Virus record (IMG/VR): IMGVR_UViG_3300050002_000044
Location: 1 to 49,389 of that record
Length of the DNA: 49,389 bases
Origin: a virus
Reading direction: 5' to 3' (one strand)
The translations under genes and the position numbers were made by a program. A model generated the notes under the pieces. That model made no database searches and was not told the origin of the DNA. It saw nothing but the letters and a program-made list of their open reading frames with translations. Positions 21,601 to 30,712 of this stretch are shown here, in pieces (position 1 is the stretch's first letter; each line of letters opens with the position of its first letter).

Positions 21601-22035
21601 ATGGCACTATCAGCAAATAAAACCGTGCTCCTTGAGCACAAGAGTTCATTTTCTCAGCTTGTCGGCAACTACGGTTCCGGGGCTGCAAACCAGTCGGCTG
21701 TTTTCTACAAGGGCGCTTTGCTCGTGTACGATCCTGCAGACGACACGATCAAGCCCGGCGCTACAGGTACTGGTCTGATTGCTCTCGGGCGCTGCGAAGA
21801 GCAGTTGGCCGCTGGAACGAAGGCAGATATTCGGGTACGTTCGGGCATTTTCCCGTACGAAAACTCGGGCGGTGGCGACGCTATCGCAAACGACGATGCC
21901 GGGAAAACGTGTTACATTGTTGATGACGAGACTGTAGCTCTCACAGACGACTCATCCTCTCGCTCTATCGCTGGTAAAATCGTCCGTGTCGACTCGTACG
22001 GCGTTTGGGTAGCGATCAACCCCTACGACCGATAA
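21601..22035 (+). CDS. Head decoration or capsid cement protein
   Basis: 144 residues, beta-rich, located directly before the major capsid gene. The arrangement AVFYKGALLVYDPADD ... VRSGIFPYENSGGGDAI ... GVWVAINPYDR is typical of small capsid-stabilising proteins of Mu-like phages. No enzyme motif. Confidence 0.7.
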   Translation: MALSANKTVLLEHKSSFSQLVGNYGSGAANQSAVFYKGALLVYDPADDTIKPGATGTGLIALGRCEEQLAAGTKADIRVRSGIFPYENSGGGDAIANDDAGKTCYIVDDETVALTDDSSSRSIAGKIVRVDSYGVWVAINPYDR

Positions 22036-22046
22036 GGATATATTAG

Positions 22047-22943
22047 ATGATTAATACTACTGCAAATGTTGCCGAGCTAAGCCGAGGGTTTAGCAAGGTA
22101 TTCGAAAAGTCTCGCAAAGACACCGAAGTTTGGCACCCCAAGCTTTCGATGAAGATCTCCTCGTCTCATGCCGTTGAGATCCATAGCTTCATGGCTCGGA
22201 TGCTCGCCATGCGCGAATGGGTAGGCCCACGCCTGCTCGATTCGATTAAAAACCACGAGTACGTGCTCCGTAATAGGGACTTCGAAAAGTCTCTGGCCGT
22301 ACCCGTAAACGATATCGAGGACGATGCCCTGGGGATCTACGATCTGAAATTCCAGGAGCTGGCTCGCATTATCGCGAAGCACCCCGATCAGCTAATGAAG
22401 GAAACTCTCCAGGCCGGCACGTCGACTAACGGGTTCGACGGCGTTTCATTTTTCTCGGGCAGCCATCCACTGGACCCGGCTGGCGTTCAGAGCAACAACT
22501 TTACCTCCACGGCTCTTAACGCTGCGAACCTTAACACTGTCATCACTGCCATGTATACGTACACCGGCGAGGACGGAGAGTTGCTCGGGGTTCTCAACGG
22601 CGGACAGCCAGTACTCGTTATTCCCCCTCAGTTGCTCCTGACTGCCAAGGGAATTGTTAACGCTGAGTACACCGGCGGGGGGAACACCAACGTTCAGAAT
22701 GGCCAGGCTCAGATTATGGTCATCCCCGAGCTGGCGAATGAGGCGACCACCTGGTACGTCGCGGATCTCAGCGGCCCCATTAAGCCCCTGATTCATCAGG
22801 TTCGCAAGGAAGGGCAGCTGGTCGCAAAGACCTCGCCCTCAGACGAGAACGTATTTAATGACAATCAGTACGTGTGGGGGACCCACGTACGAGATGCCGG
22901 CGGATACGGCCCCTGGTGGCTCATGGCTCGCGCAATCGCTTAA
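22047..22943 (+). CDS. Major capsid protein, Mu gpT-like
   Basis: 298 residues, preceded by AAGGA. The sequence matches the Mu-like major head subunit family: an N-terminal arm, VPVNDIEDDALGIYDLK, FFSGSHPLDPAG and a C-terminal NQYVWGTHVRDAGGYGPWWL. It forms the icosahedral shell with an HK97-type fold. A tRNA-like hairpin lies 8 bases downstream of the stop. Confidence 0.92.
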   Translation: MINTTANVAELSRGFSKVFEKSRKDTEVWHPKLSMKISSSHAVEIHSFMARMLAMREWVGPRLLDSIKNHEYVLRNRDFEKSLAVPVNDIEDDALGIYDLKFQELARIIAKHPDQLMKETLQAGTSTNGFDGVSFFSGSHPLDPAGVQSNNFTSTALNAANLNTVITAMYTYTGEDGELLGVLNGGQPVLVIPPQLLLTAKGIVNAEYTGGGNTNVQNGQAQIMVIPELANEATTWYVADLSGPIKPLIHQVRKEGQLVAKTSPSDENVFNDNQYVWGTHVRDAGGYGPWWLMARAIA

Positions 22944-22951
22944 CCAAAAAT

Positions 22952-22997
22952 AGCATGAACGGTTCTAGGCCCGGTTCGAGTCCGGGCGCATGCTCCA
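22952..22997 (+). other. tRNA-like minihelix ending in CCA
   Basis: AGCATG (22952-22957) pairs with CATGCT (22989-22994), followed by CCA (22995-22997). Between them, 22969-22974 pairs with 22982-22987 around the 7-base loop TTCGAGT, giving a consensus T arm (GGTTCGAGTCC). D arm and anticodon arm are missing; only 11 bases (22958-22968) fill their place. It may be a remnant of a tRNA 3' half, a mimic recognised by RNases or CCA enzymes, or an mRNA-stabilising hairpin. Confidence 0.65.
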
Positions 22998-23004
22998 AGT
23001 ATTT

Positions 23005-23427
23005 ATGTCTCAATACGCAACGGTCGCAGAATTTAAGATCCTCGGATTGCCCGAGGAAGCCGTGGAGGAGCTATCTGACTCAGATATTGAGGAGCAGTTG
23101 GTTGCTGATGCTGGCGTGATTGACCTGCATCTGCCTAACGCAACACTCCCAATCGTTGCTCCCTATCCTGAGTTTTTGAAGCGCTGTAACGTCTGCCTAT
23201 CTGTGTGGCATGTGTTACTCAGGAGAGGCTTTGAGCCTGAGGGCATCGATGACAAATACAAGCTGGCTCACGATGAGTGCATGGCGCTACTGGAAAAGGT
23301 CTCTAATGGGAAACTCACCATCCCTGGCCTAATCGACTCAACACCTACGGTGTCTGAAGGCTCTCCCGCTGTATCAACCTCGGCGCTGAGAGGCTGGGGA
23401 GACACTAGCCCCGGATGGTATGAGTAG
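23005..23427 (+). CDS. Head-tail connector, DUF1320 / Mu gp36-like
   Basis: 140 residues from ATG 23005 (MSQYATVAEFKILGLPEEAV); ATG 22990 lies inside the hairpin and would add 5 residues. The helical N-terminus and ASDSDIEEQL-type turn resemble DUF1320 connector proteins. It should join the portal to the tail. Overlaps the next gene. Confidence 0.75.
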   Translation: MSQYATVAEFKILGLPEEAVEELSDSDIEEQLVADAGVIDLHLPNATLPIVAPYPEFLKRCNVCLSVWHVLLRRGFEPEGIDDKYKLAHDECMALLEKVSNGKLTIPGLIDSTPTVSEGSPAVSTSALRGWGDTSPGWYE

Positions 23428-23854
23428 TAGGAACACTAAGTCGCTAGCCAAGCTCCGTGATTGGGCAAGGAGATTTGATAGCCTTGCTAGTCGCGGTCAC
23501 CAAATGACCCTGGCTCACGAGATGAGTGAGACTACTCGCAAGCGGATTGAGTACGGATTTAGATACGAGCGCGACCCATACGGAAAGCCGTGGCCGAAGA
23601 AAAAGATTCCTAACGGCCAAAAAACGCTGGTTGAATCCGGCGACATGAAGAAGAAATTCAAGGTCGTCCTGAGCCCCGGCGGGTTCCGTTTTTCTAACCC
23701 GCAGCCATACACTAACACTCACAATTACGGTGATAGATCTCGCAATATCCCCGAGCGTAAAATGTGGCCTGGCTCTAAGGGCCTGCCGGCGCTGTATATT
23801 AGAGATTACACGCTAGTTTACGAACGGCTAACGATGAAAGTGGTCAAAAAATGA
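23420..23854 (+). CDS. Virion morphogenesis protein, Mu gpG-like
   Basis: 144 residues. RIEYGFRYERDPYGKPWPKKK, then LVESGDMKKKF and a Y-x-N-x-H region, fit the phage virion morphogenesis family (Mu gpG, P2 gpS), thought to act in tail completion or head-tail joining. ATGA overlap with the next gene. Confidence 0.82.
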   Translation: MSSRNTKSLAKLRDWARRFDSLASRGHQMTLAHEMSETTRKRIEYGFRYERDPYGKPWPKKKIPNGQKTLVESGDMKKKFKVVLSPGGFRFSNPQPYTNTHNYGDRSRNIPERKMWPGSKGLPALYIRDYTLVYERLTMKVVKK

Positions 23855-24324
23855 GTAGACTACAGACATTTGCCGGTGAAGTGGCGGCCATCCTCGACGA
23901 TTCGACAGTCCTAATGGTCTACGAAAAGAAAGAGGACGGGACCAATCGCCGACGCAGGAAGGTCAAATGGTATCACTCAGGCGGCCGACTTGAGAGAGTT
24001 AGCCAAGCGGGTGGCCGACTATCTGACAGCAATGGAAACCGAACGGTAGCTGTTTGGCAGCGCGTAGCAGATATCGAGGCGAAGGTCTCCGCTGAAAATG
24101 TCGACACCCTCGAAACTCTCATGGACAACCTGGTTTCCGCGTGTGAGCAAGCTCGCCCAAATGGCTCAGTGGAAATGGAACGATACGACTGGGTGTATAG
24201 TGAGATCGGCCAGCGCACTCCTGAGGCCACAATTTTTATGAGTCTAATTTTGCCGATAGCGGATGAAATAAAGGCTCTCACCGAGATAACAGATGAAGAG
24301 GAAAACTGTGAATTCGCAACCTGA
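23851..24324 (+). CDS. Tail terminator-like protein, Mu gp37-like
   Basis: 157 residues in the position of Mu gp37, before the sheath. Contains VAVWQRVADIEAKV and an acidic C-terminus. Identification rests on gene order plus size. Confidence 0.6.
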   Translation: MSRLQTFAGEVAAILDDSTVLMVYEKKEDGTNRRRRKVKWYHSGGRLERVSQAGGRLSDSNGNRTVAVWQRVADIEAKVSAENVDTLETLMDNLVSACEQARPNGSVEMERYDWVYSEIGQRTPEATIFMSLILPIADEIKALTEITDEEENCEFAT

Positions 24325-24640
24325 TGATGAGAAGTTGCCCGCCATCGAGAAAAAGCCACCGCTAGCTTGGGCAAGGGAGCTTTGCGCTGGCGTCAGACCC
24401 GTGAATGGCGCTCCATTCTACGGGTGCGCAAGCGCTGAGTATCAGGTCGCTAGCCAGCTTTATGGGTGGGCTAGGCAAGTCTACCATTTCGGTGAAGACT
24501 CGTTCGAGCTGAGCGAGTTGGAGTTTAGGGCAGCACTTGAATCTGCAGTTAAATTCCCCGTTGCGGCGCCGCTCCAGGCTGCAATCCCTCCTGTGTCAAA
24601 AGATAAATTTAAGAAATTCACCACCAAGAAGGCCAAGTAA
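24308..24640 (+). CDS. Mu gp38-position hypothetical protein
   Basis: 110 residues from GTG 24308, which has GAGGA at good spacing; ATG 24293 would add 5 residues. LAWARELCAGVRPVNGAPFYGCA is in the middle; the end is lysine-rich. It lies just before the sheath gene. Function unknown. Confidence 0.6.
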   Translation: MNSQPDDEKLPAIEKKPPLAWARELCAGVRPVNGAPFYGCASAEYQVASQLYGWARQVYHFGEDSFELSELEFRAALESAVKFPVAAPLQAAIPPVSKDKFKKFTTKKAK

Positions 24641-26122
24641 ATGGCAGCTATCCCCTCATCCTCCGAGACTGTCGCAGATCCTGGCCTAGGGCTGGTTGAC
24701 GCCGTCAGCACTAAGCCGGTGTTTTTTGGCTACTCTAGCCTTGGCACCGAGAATTCGTACAAAGAGTACTCGACAATTGACGCTCTAGTAGAAGAGCGCG
24801 GACAAGGCCCCGCCGTGGAGCTTGCTGCGATTGCTCTCGCTACTGTCGGCGGCCCCGTTGGGTTCGTTTCATCGACGTGCACCGTTGCCGGCTCTATCGG
24901 GACAATCACCAAGTCTGGCGCCGGTCCGACCATTACTGCGGCTGGAACGCCAACTAATGATTTCAGCATTGTTTTGGAGGTTAGAGGTGCCGGCGATCTC
25001 GGCGTTGGTACGTTTCGCTACACGCTGGACAATTTCCCGAATGCAGAGGTTGCTAACCGCACTTATTCTGGGACTCTGAAGATCCCAAGCGGCGGAACCT
25101 ATCTGCTTCCTGGCACCGGGGTGACTCTCACCTTCCCGTCAGGAACCTATGTGGTCGGCGAGACCTACTCGTTCGACACCGAGTGCGCGGCCATGAATGC
25201 GGCCAACATTGCTACCGCCATGACCGCTGTAAATGCCACGCCGAAAGACTGGCGATTTGTTGTCGCTGTTGTCTCTCAGGCTAATGGCGACCCGACTACT
25301 TGCGCTGGCTTGGCTACTGCTCTGCAATCTCAGCTAAATACAATGGCAGTCGCCTCGAAATACCGTTCAGGGATGATCGCCGCATGCAGAGATGACGCCG
25401 ACCCTGAATCTGATTTTGAAGATCTGGTAGCGGATCGACTCCTAATTGACTACGGGACAGCTCGATACGTATCGGCCAAGCCGATGATTGGTTGGGCGTT
25501 CTTCCACGGCGTCGGCACCGGTGTATATGCTATGCGGGCCGCTGGCTCGCTCATCTCGACCGACCTCAAGAGAGTCCCCGGTGACGGGCTGTCCAATGGT
25601 GGTCCGATTCCGAATGTTGAGCGCATTTTCAAAGATGAGCGAACCGCCGCTACAGGTTTGGACGATATTAAGATCTCTACCCTGCGCACCATCGAAGGGA
25701 AGCCAGGGCTCTTCATTACGCAAGGACGTGTCAAAAGCGCAGACGGTAGCGATTTCGCCTATTGGCCGTATCGCCAGGTCATGGATGTTGCGTGTGAAAC
25801 AGTGCATGAAAAACAGGTAAACTTCATTGGGCGAACGGTCCGGACGAACGCCGGCACTGGAACAATTGACGAGCGTGACGCCCTGCGTCTTGAGCAGGAA
25901 GTCCAAGATGCTCTTGACGCCAAGCTTACCAGCCCCAGAAACGCCGAAGGCACGCCGGGTCATGTTACCGAGCGTCCAGAATATCAAATAGATCGCACGA
26001 ACAATGTCGCGACAACTAACACGGTGCTATCAAACACGGCTATCAGGCCGCGTGCACCAATTGACCAAGTTCAGGCAGTCCTGGGGTTCACCCTGGGGTT
26101 CGAAGCTAACGGAGCATCATAA
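24641..26122 (+). CDS. Tail sheath protein (DUF2586 / Mu gpL-like)
   Basis: 493 residues. FGYSSLGTENSYKEYSTIDA early is the usual sheath opening. An inserted beta domain (about residues 80-180, VRGAGDLGVGTFRYTLD) is typical of DUF2586 sheaths. The C-terminal part ends VQAVLGFTLGFEANGAS. It polymerises around the tube and contracts on infection. Its presence makes this a myovirus. Stop and the next ATG share one base. Confidence 0.88.
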   Translation: MAAIPSSSETVADPGLGLVDAVSTKPVFFGYSSLGTENSYKEYSTIDALVEERGQGPAVELAAIALATVGGPVGFVSSTCTVAGSIGTITKSGAGPTITAAGTPTNDFSIVLEVRGAGDLGVGTFRYTLDNFPNAEVANRTYSGTLKIPSGGTYLLPGTGVTLTFPSGTYVVGETYSFDTECAAMNAANIATAMTAVNATPKDWRFVVAVVSQANGDPTTCAGLATALQSQLNTMAVASKYRSGMIAACRDDADPESDFEDLVADRLLIDYGTARYVSAKPMIGWAFFHGVGTGVYAMRAAGSLISTDLKRVPGDGLSNGGPIPNVERIFKDERTAATGLDDIKISTLRTIEGKPGLFITQGRVKSADGSDFAYWPYRQVMDVACETVHEKQVNFIGRTVRTNAGTGTIDERDALRLEQEVQDALDAKLTSPRNAEGTPGHVTERPEYQIDRTNNVATTNTVLSNTAIRPRAPIDQVQAVLGFTLGFEANGAS

Positions 26123-26562
26123 TGGCAGACTATCCCGAAACTGAAGGCTTCACGCTTGGATTCCAGCGAGCTGAGCTAACCATGAATGGCAATGTTTACA
26201 CCGCGATCACGCAGGTAGATATCGACCAGCCCACCGAATCAGAAAGTGTCATGGGCACAAGCTCCACGCCGCTTGCCGAAACTGAGGGCCAGATGGATAT
26301 GGGCGAAGGCACCGTGACATTTAGCGATGACCGTGAACGATTTCGATTCATCGATGATCTAGGGGACGCCTATCGCAACAAGAGGTGGTCGCTCTCGTGG
26401 GTTGTCCGAAATGCAGGCGGCGACGAGACTCAGATTAAATGCATTGGTTGTCGAGTGACAGGAAACCCCATCTCTCACGGTTCTGGGAGCGCAGCTCTCG
26501 GCGGGGATGTTAGCTTCAAGTTCTTTGAGCACACGATCAACGGCAAGCGCCCCCACGGCTAA
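26122..26562 (+). CDS. Tail tube protein, Mu gpM-like
   Basis: 146 residues directly after the sheath. GMNGNVYTAI-type start, a central acidic segment and GGDVSFKFFEHTINGKRPHG at the end match contractile-tail tube proteins. Confidence 0.85.
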   Translation: MADYPETEGFTLGFQRAELTMNGNVYTAITQVDIDQPTESESVMGTSSTPLAETEGQMDMGEGTVTFSDDRERFRFIDDLGDAYRNKRWSLSWVVRNAGGDETQIKCIGCRVTGNPISHGSGSAALGGDVSFKFFEHTINGKRPHG

Positions 26563-26598
26563 ACAATAGAGGCTCAACAATGATGATAGGATTGATTC

Positions 26599-27171
26599 AT
26601 GACCGAGATGGATAAATCTTTCATTGTTGAGTTCTCCGCCGGCGAGGTTGAGTTCGGCCCCGCTACCGCTGATGTTTGGGACGGGTTCCTGGAGCACTTG
26701 CGGCAACGCAATCGCGCCGCCGGCGAGCTTCAGTTGCTTATGCAATGCTGTAAATCTCTGGGAGTAAACCCGGATACCGGCGTGCATGATCTAGAGGCGT
26801 ATCTAGAGGATGAGCCGGCGGCTATCGGTGAGATTGCCAACGAGATCGACTCTATCTCCGGTGGGGATATCGAGGCTCAAATCGATGGCCGAGTCGTTAA
26901 GTGCTGTGGATTTACATTCCAGGCGCCGAAGCGACAGCGATGGGACCGCTATCAGGAGCAACTTAGCGATGATAAATATCGCGGTGGGACCGCCTCGCGT
27001 GAGCTTGTCACGGATATGGTGGACGACAAGGAGGGATTCCGCGCCTTTCTGAAGGAGAACCCGGCAGCAATCTCATCTATTGTTGTTCAAGTCTCTAAAC
27101 TCGCTGGGCGCGGGATTCGGATCAAGCAAAAAAAAGTATCGACCGCTGGCGACAAGACCGGCGGGATTTAG
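26599..27171 (+). CDS. Tail assembly chaperone, short form (gpG-like)
   Basis: 190 residues, between tube and tape measure. Acidic alpha-helical protein with a beta N-terminus (FIVEFSAGEVEFGPATAD). It ends shortly after a run of eight A residues where ribosomes can shift frame. This short form would be the main product, coating the tape measure during tail assembly. Confidence 0.82.
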   Translation: MTEMDKSFIVEFSAGEVEFGPATADVWDGFLEHLRQRNRAAGELQLLMQCCKSLGVNPDTGVHDLEAYLEDEPAAIGEIANEIDSISGGDIEAQIDGRVVKCCGFTFQAPKRQRWDRYQEQLSDDKYRGGTASRELVTDMVDDKEGFRAFLKENPAAISSIVVQVSKLAGRGIRIKQKKVSTAGDKTGGI

Positions 27172-27335
27172 TCACATCGGCGCTAGCTCTTCGGGCTGAA
27201 TTTGGTCGAGTAGATAGCGGCGACGATAACCTGAGCGGCGCCCTGATTGTTGCGGACTTCATCGATGATGTTCGAACTATTAGATCGCTGCTTGAATCAG
27301 CTCTTGGCGTAAAAGACCACTATAGGAAAAAATGA
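26599..27335 (+). CDS. Tail assembly chaperone, -1 frameshift product (gpGT-like)
   Basis: Residues 1-179 come from the short-form frame. After the slip at 27135 reading continues in the -1 frame for 66 more residues, beginning SIDRWRQDRRDLVTSALALR and ending at the TGA at 27333-27335, which overlaps the tape-measure ATG (27332). The extension is a well-formed helical protein, not random sequence. Total 245 residues. Such paired products are standard in tail gene clusters. Confidence 0.85.
27129..27135 (+). promoter_or_regulatory. Programmed -1 frameshift slippery site
   Basis: The heptamer A AAA AAA in the zero frame (codons AAA AAA after CAA), within eight consecutive A bases (27128-27135). 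The zero-frame stop lies 11 codons later, and the -1 frame is open to the tape-measure start. Confidence 0.85.
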
Positions 27336-29167
27336 GTGATAGCGCAGATTTTGAGCTGATTCTAGTCGACGGTTACACACGAGAGGCCAAAAAGGCCGCT
27401 AAGGCGACTCGCCAGCTAGAGCGCTATCTGCAGAGAGTGACTAGGCAGAGGCAAAAGGACGCCCGAGCAGAAGTTGCAGCTGCTCGCGCTAGGAGCCGGC
27501 AGCGATCTGAACTAGGGCGCATGGCTCTCGGCGCCGGGAAGGCCACGGCTGCAGTCGCAGCTCTGGGCGTTGCGGTTGCTGCCTATGGAGCGATCTCATT
27601 CGGCCGAAGTGCCGCAGACCGTATCGAGGAGACGGAAGCGAGCGTATTTGCGCTTGAGAAACTCACGCATAACGGCACGCAAGCATTCAGAGAAATGCGT
27701 GACATGGCCAAAGACCTTGGCCTGGATATTGATGGTACAGCCCACAGTTACGCCAACTTCCTCAAGCTACAATTCCCTCAGCGCGAGGCAAAAAAGCTCA
27801 TGGCGCTGGGGGCCGACATGCAGGCGCTTGGTAATAGCGCTGATGATGTCCAGGGGATTTTTCGTGCTCTCGGGCAAATCAAGAGCAAGGGGAGAGTGCA
27901 GGCCGAGGAGGTACTGCAACTCGCCGAGAGAGGCGTGTCTCAATCCCTACTCTACGGCGCTATCGCTGAAAATCGCGGGCTAGAATCAGGTCAAAGAGGC
28001 ACCGATCAAGTTCGTGCCCTGCAGCAGCAGGGTAAAATCACTGCAGACGAATTCATGATCGCATTTGAGAAGGCGATCAACAAAAAGCTTGGGCAGTCTG
28101 AAGCTGGCGAGTCAGCAAGAGACTTCGTCAAGTCCACATTCCGTGGAGCCCGTGGGGCCGCTGAAGCTGAGGTAACCGACCTCTGGATCGAGGCGAGTAC
28201 GGCTGCGCAACCCGGCCTCAAAAAAGGCCTAGAGTCGTTCACGGAAATGATCCAGACCATGTCTAGCGACGAAAACATGGGTCGCCTGATTGACGTAATG
28301 GAGGGCGTAGGCGAAGCGTTTGCCGCAACCGGCGAGATACTCGGGTACTTGGTGCCAGCTGCAGTAGAGGCGGCACATGTATTCGGCGAGTCTTTTGCTG
28401 CTGGGTACGGGGCGCTTGGCGATGAGGCTGAAGGCGCAAATGGCGCAATAAACTCAACGAAAGAGCTAATCGATGCAATGATCCCGGTAGCTAGGGATCT
28501 AGGCTACATATTCGGGCACATTGCGCGCGCGATGGTTTTCATTGCCGACAACGCTGGCGATCTCGCTAAAGTTGGCAAGCTAGTGCTGAATCCTCTCGGA
28601 GCACTCACGAGCGGTGATGATGGCGGCGTGCCAGATCTGCTCGATAGCATGGCAAACTTGGCCGGGTTCGAATCCGGCAAAAAAGCAGCCGGTACGCCCT
28701 CCTCCATAGATGACGACAGCCTGGCCGCCAGCCGAGCAGTGGAGGTCGAGAGAAATGTCCAGCATGGAAAAGATTGGGGCAATGGTTTCATTCGTGGCGT
28801 CCAGTCAACAACTCCTGATGTATACTCCGCCGCTGGAACACTAGCCAATTCAGCCGAGTCTGGCGCGCGAGATATGTCCGAGACCCACTCACCATCTAGA
28901 GTCGCTGAACGAATCGGCGAAGATTGGGTTGCTGGATTTAACAACCCGTTGCTGGATGCCAAACCTACGATGGCGCTGCCCACCATGGCTGGCAAGGGCA
29001 ACGTTGGAGCCGTTGGCGGAACAGGCGGCATCACGATCGGTGATATCACTATAGAGGTGAGTGGCTCCGGTGACGCGGAGCAGACGGCTCAGGCTACGCT
29101 GCGCGCATTCGAGCGAAACTTGGGCTCTACACTGTCACGAGTAGCAATGGAGGCAGGAGCGCTATGA
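27332..29167 (+). CDS. Tape measure protein
   Basis: 611 residues. Charged coiled-coil N-terminus (RQLERYLQRVTRQRQKD), a hydrophobic glycine/alanine helix near residues 65-90, then the tape-measure core GRVQAEEVLQLAERGVSQSL and ETHSPSRVAERIGEDWVAGF near the end. It sets tail length and passes into the host membrane on ejection. It is relatively short, implying a short contractile tail. Confidence 0.9.
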   Translation: MSDSADFELILVDGYTREAKKAAKATRQLERYLQRVTRQRQKDARAEVAAARARSRQRSELGRMALGAGKATAAVAALGVAVAAYGAISFGRSAADRIEETEASVFALEKLTHNGTQAFREMRDMAKDLGLDIDGTAHSYANFLKLQFPQREAKKLMALGADMQALGNSADDVQGIFRALGQIKSKGRVQAEEVLQLAERGVSQSLLYGAIAENRGLESGQRGTDQVRALQQQGKITADEFMIAFEKAINKKLGQSEAGESARDFVKSTFRGARGAAEAEVTDLWIEASTAAQPGLKKGLESFTEMIQTMSSDENMGRLIDVMEGVGEAFAATGEILGYLVPAAVEAAHVFGESFAAGYGALGDEAEGANGAINSTKELIDAMIPVARDLGYIFGHIARAMVFIADNAGDLAKVGKLVLNPLGALTSGDDGGVPDLLDSMANLAGFESGKKAAGTPSSIDDDSLAASRAVEVERNVQHGKDWGNGFIRGVQSTTPDVYSAAGTLANSAESGARDMSETHSPSRVAERIGEDWVAGFNNPLLDAKPTMALPTMAGKGNVGAVGGTGGITIGDITIEVSGSGDAEQTAQATLRAFERNLGSTLSRVAMEAGAL

Positions 29168-29724
29168 CCTGGGCAAACGATCTTAGAGAGGAAAATCCAG
29201 ACCAACCAACGCCGCAAGGGACGGAGTGGGATTACGTAATTTTTGCCGGGGATGTATGCCCGGGGATAGCGAGCGTAGACATCACGTCACCGGATGGGCT
29301 GGACAAGAAGAAAGCGAAGGGTAAGCGCAAAGCGACTATTAGCGACAACGGCGACAACCCGCTTGAAATTGATATCGACCTGATTTTGCTGCCTGCCGAC
29401 CTGGAGTATTTTCGCGAGGTGACTTTGCCCACGCTACGGCCGAGGACTAGAACTGGAGCGCGTGAGCCGCTTTCGTTTGGTCATCCTATGGCTGAATTCT
29501 GGGGGGTCCAAAATATCATTGTCGGAACGATCAAGTCTGGGCACCCTTCTCGCGGCCAAATGAGGGTAAATATCAAGGCCTACGAATGGTCACCGAAAGT
29601 CTCCGAGGCAATAAGCACCGGAAAGGTACAGGTTAGCCCTCGTAAGATCTACGCACCACTGAGCGGTATACTGCCAACAATCACGGACGGTATCCCGGTC
29701 CCGCTGCTAGACGTGGTGGACTGA
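29164..29724 (+). CDS. Baseplate/tail adaptor protein (Mu gp43-position)
   Basis: 186 residues, ATGA overlap with the tape measure. Beta-rich, with a TLRPRTRTGAREPLSFGHP core and a conserved VxIKAYEW turn. Position and composition suggest a LysM-less baseplate-tail adaptor. Exact family not recognised. Confidence 0.6.
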   Translation: MTWANDLREENPDQPTPQGTEWDYVIFAGDVCPGIASVDITSPDGLDKKKAKGKRKATISDNGDNPLEIDIDLILLPADLEYFREVTLPTLRPRTRTGAREPLSFGHPMAEFWGVQNIIVGTIKSGHPSRGQMRVNIKAYEWSPKVSEAISTGKVQVSPRKIYAPLSGILPTITDGIPVPLLDVVD

Positions 29725-30359
29725 TGTATGTAGAGGCGAACGGCTACGAGGTGCTAGAGGGAGTGATTTGCGCCCCTTACTCTGGTGCTTGGGTAGCTGA
29801 AATTCAAACCACTGCCCCGCTTATCTCTGGCGACTCCGTGACCCTTAGTGACGGTGAGACTGATTTAGTGGGCACCGTAGTCACCGGCGGCTCCGCAATA
29901 TCTCGCACGATCGCACGGATAGCGGGCGGCGCCGGGAAGCTTGCCGAAACCAATTCTCCGTTGCATCGCAATGGAGCTACTGTGGGAGCAATCCTGGGCT
30001 CCATTTGCTCTGACGCCGGTGAGTCCAAGAGCCCGGCCCTGTCGCTAGATGTGTCGACGACCTCTCTCGCGCGTTACTCGGCGCCAGAGGGCACATGCGG
30101 CGAACAGATCGCTACTCTCGCCAGTATGGGAGGTTGGGTTTGGCGCGTGCTACAGGATGGCCGTGTTTGGATCGGGCGTGGTGACCAAGGAGTGCCAATC
30201 GACGATCTATTGATTCTAGAGCCCCATCCTGAGGATCTTTCATTTGACGTGGCTCCCGAGTCGCTTAAGCTTTGGGCGGGCACTCTGCAGAATGGTTCGG
30301 TGGTTAAACGCGTAGAGTATTATCTTGGCGACAATCTCCGCGCCACGTATTTTCTATGA
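29724..30359 (+). CDS. Baseplate hub protein, N-terminal-type
   Basis: 211 residues. Beta-rich hub-like repeats (WVAEIQTTAPLISGDSVTLSDG) and a CGEQIATLASMGGWVWRVLQDGRVWIG segment typical of hub domains. With the next gene it occupies the place of Mu gp44. The two could be a split hub. Confidence 0.65.
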   Translation: MYVEANGYEVLEGVICAPYSGAWVAEIQTTAPLISGDSVTLSDGETDLVGTVVTGGSAISRTIARIAGGAGKLAETNSPLHRNGATVGAILGSICSDAGESKSPALSLDVSTTSLARYSAPEGTCGEQIATLASMGGWVWRVLQDGRVWIGRGDQGVPIDDLLILEPHPEDLSFDVAPESLKLWAGTLQNGSVVKRVEYYLGDNLRATYFL

Positions 30360-30712
30360 CCACCACAACTACGACATATGACCAGGTTGACCTGCCGACT
30401 TGTACCGTCACACGTGAGACTAGCGATGTCACCGGACGGTCAAACTACACGCTCACGGTGGAGATACTAGGGTTAGATCCAGTACGTACCGTGACCTCAG
30501 AGGAAAGACTATCAGGCATATCCTCCATTGCGCCTCCAACGGTAAGGAGCAACGATCTGAACAAGCTCATCGAACTGGCGACGGTTGCGTGCTGCAACTC
30601 GTACGACGCCACTGACGGCTACGAGATAGACGGTGAAATCCTGGCGTCAATCTCGCATAGGGTCGCTCAATCAGCGTTGCAAGCCCTTCGGCTAATGGAT
30701 GAGGATGTATGA
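30356..30712 (+). CDS. Small baseplate-associated protein
   Basis: 118 residues, ATGA-coupled to the hub gene. N-terminus threonine-rich (TTTTTTYDQVDLPTCTVTRE); C-terminal half helical. Possibly a hub subunit. Confidence 0.55.
   Translation: MTTTTTTYDQVDLPTCTVTRETSDVTGRSNYTLTVEILGLDPVRTVTSEERLSGISSIAPPTVRSNDLNKLIELATVACCNSYDATDGYEIDGEILASISHRVAQSALQALRLMDEDV

Noticed and set aside
22922-22997. A complete tRNA gene ending at 22997
   Set aside because: Only the T arm, acceptor 3' strand and CCA are present. Upstream bases are capsid coding sequence with no D or anticodon arm and no matching 7-base acceptor strand at the expected distance.
22952-22997. attP site for integration into a tRNA gene
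   Set aside because: The sequence would fit a tRNA 3' end, but there is no integrase anywhere in the genome and the site lies inside the late operon. Kept only as an alternative in the finding.
25442-25987. Long minus-strand open frame inside the sheath gene
   Set aside because: Antisense shadow of a well-supported sheath gene, without ribosome binding site or family resemblance.
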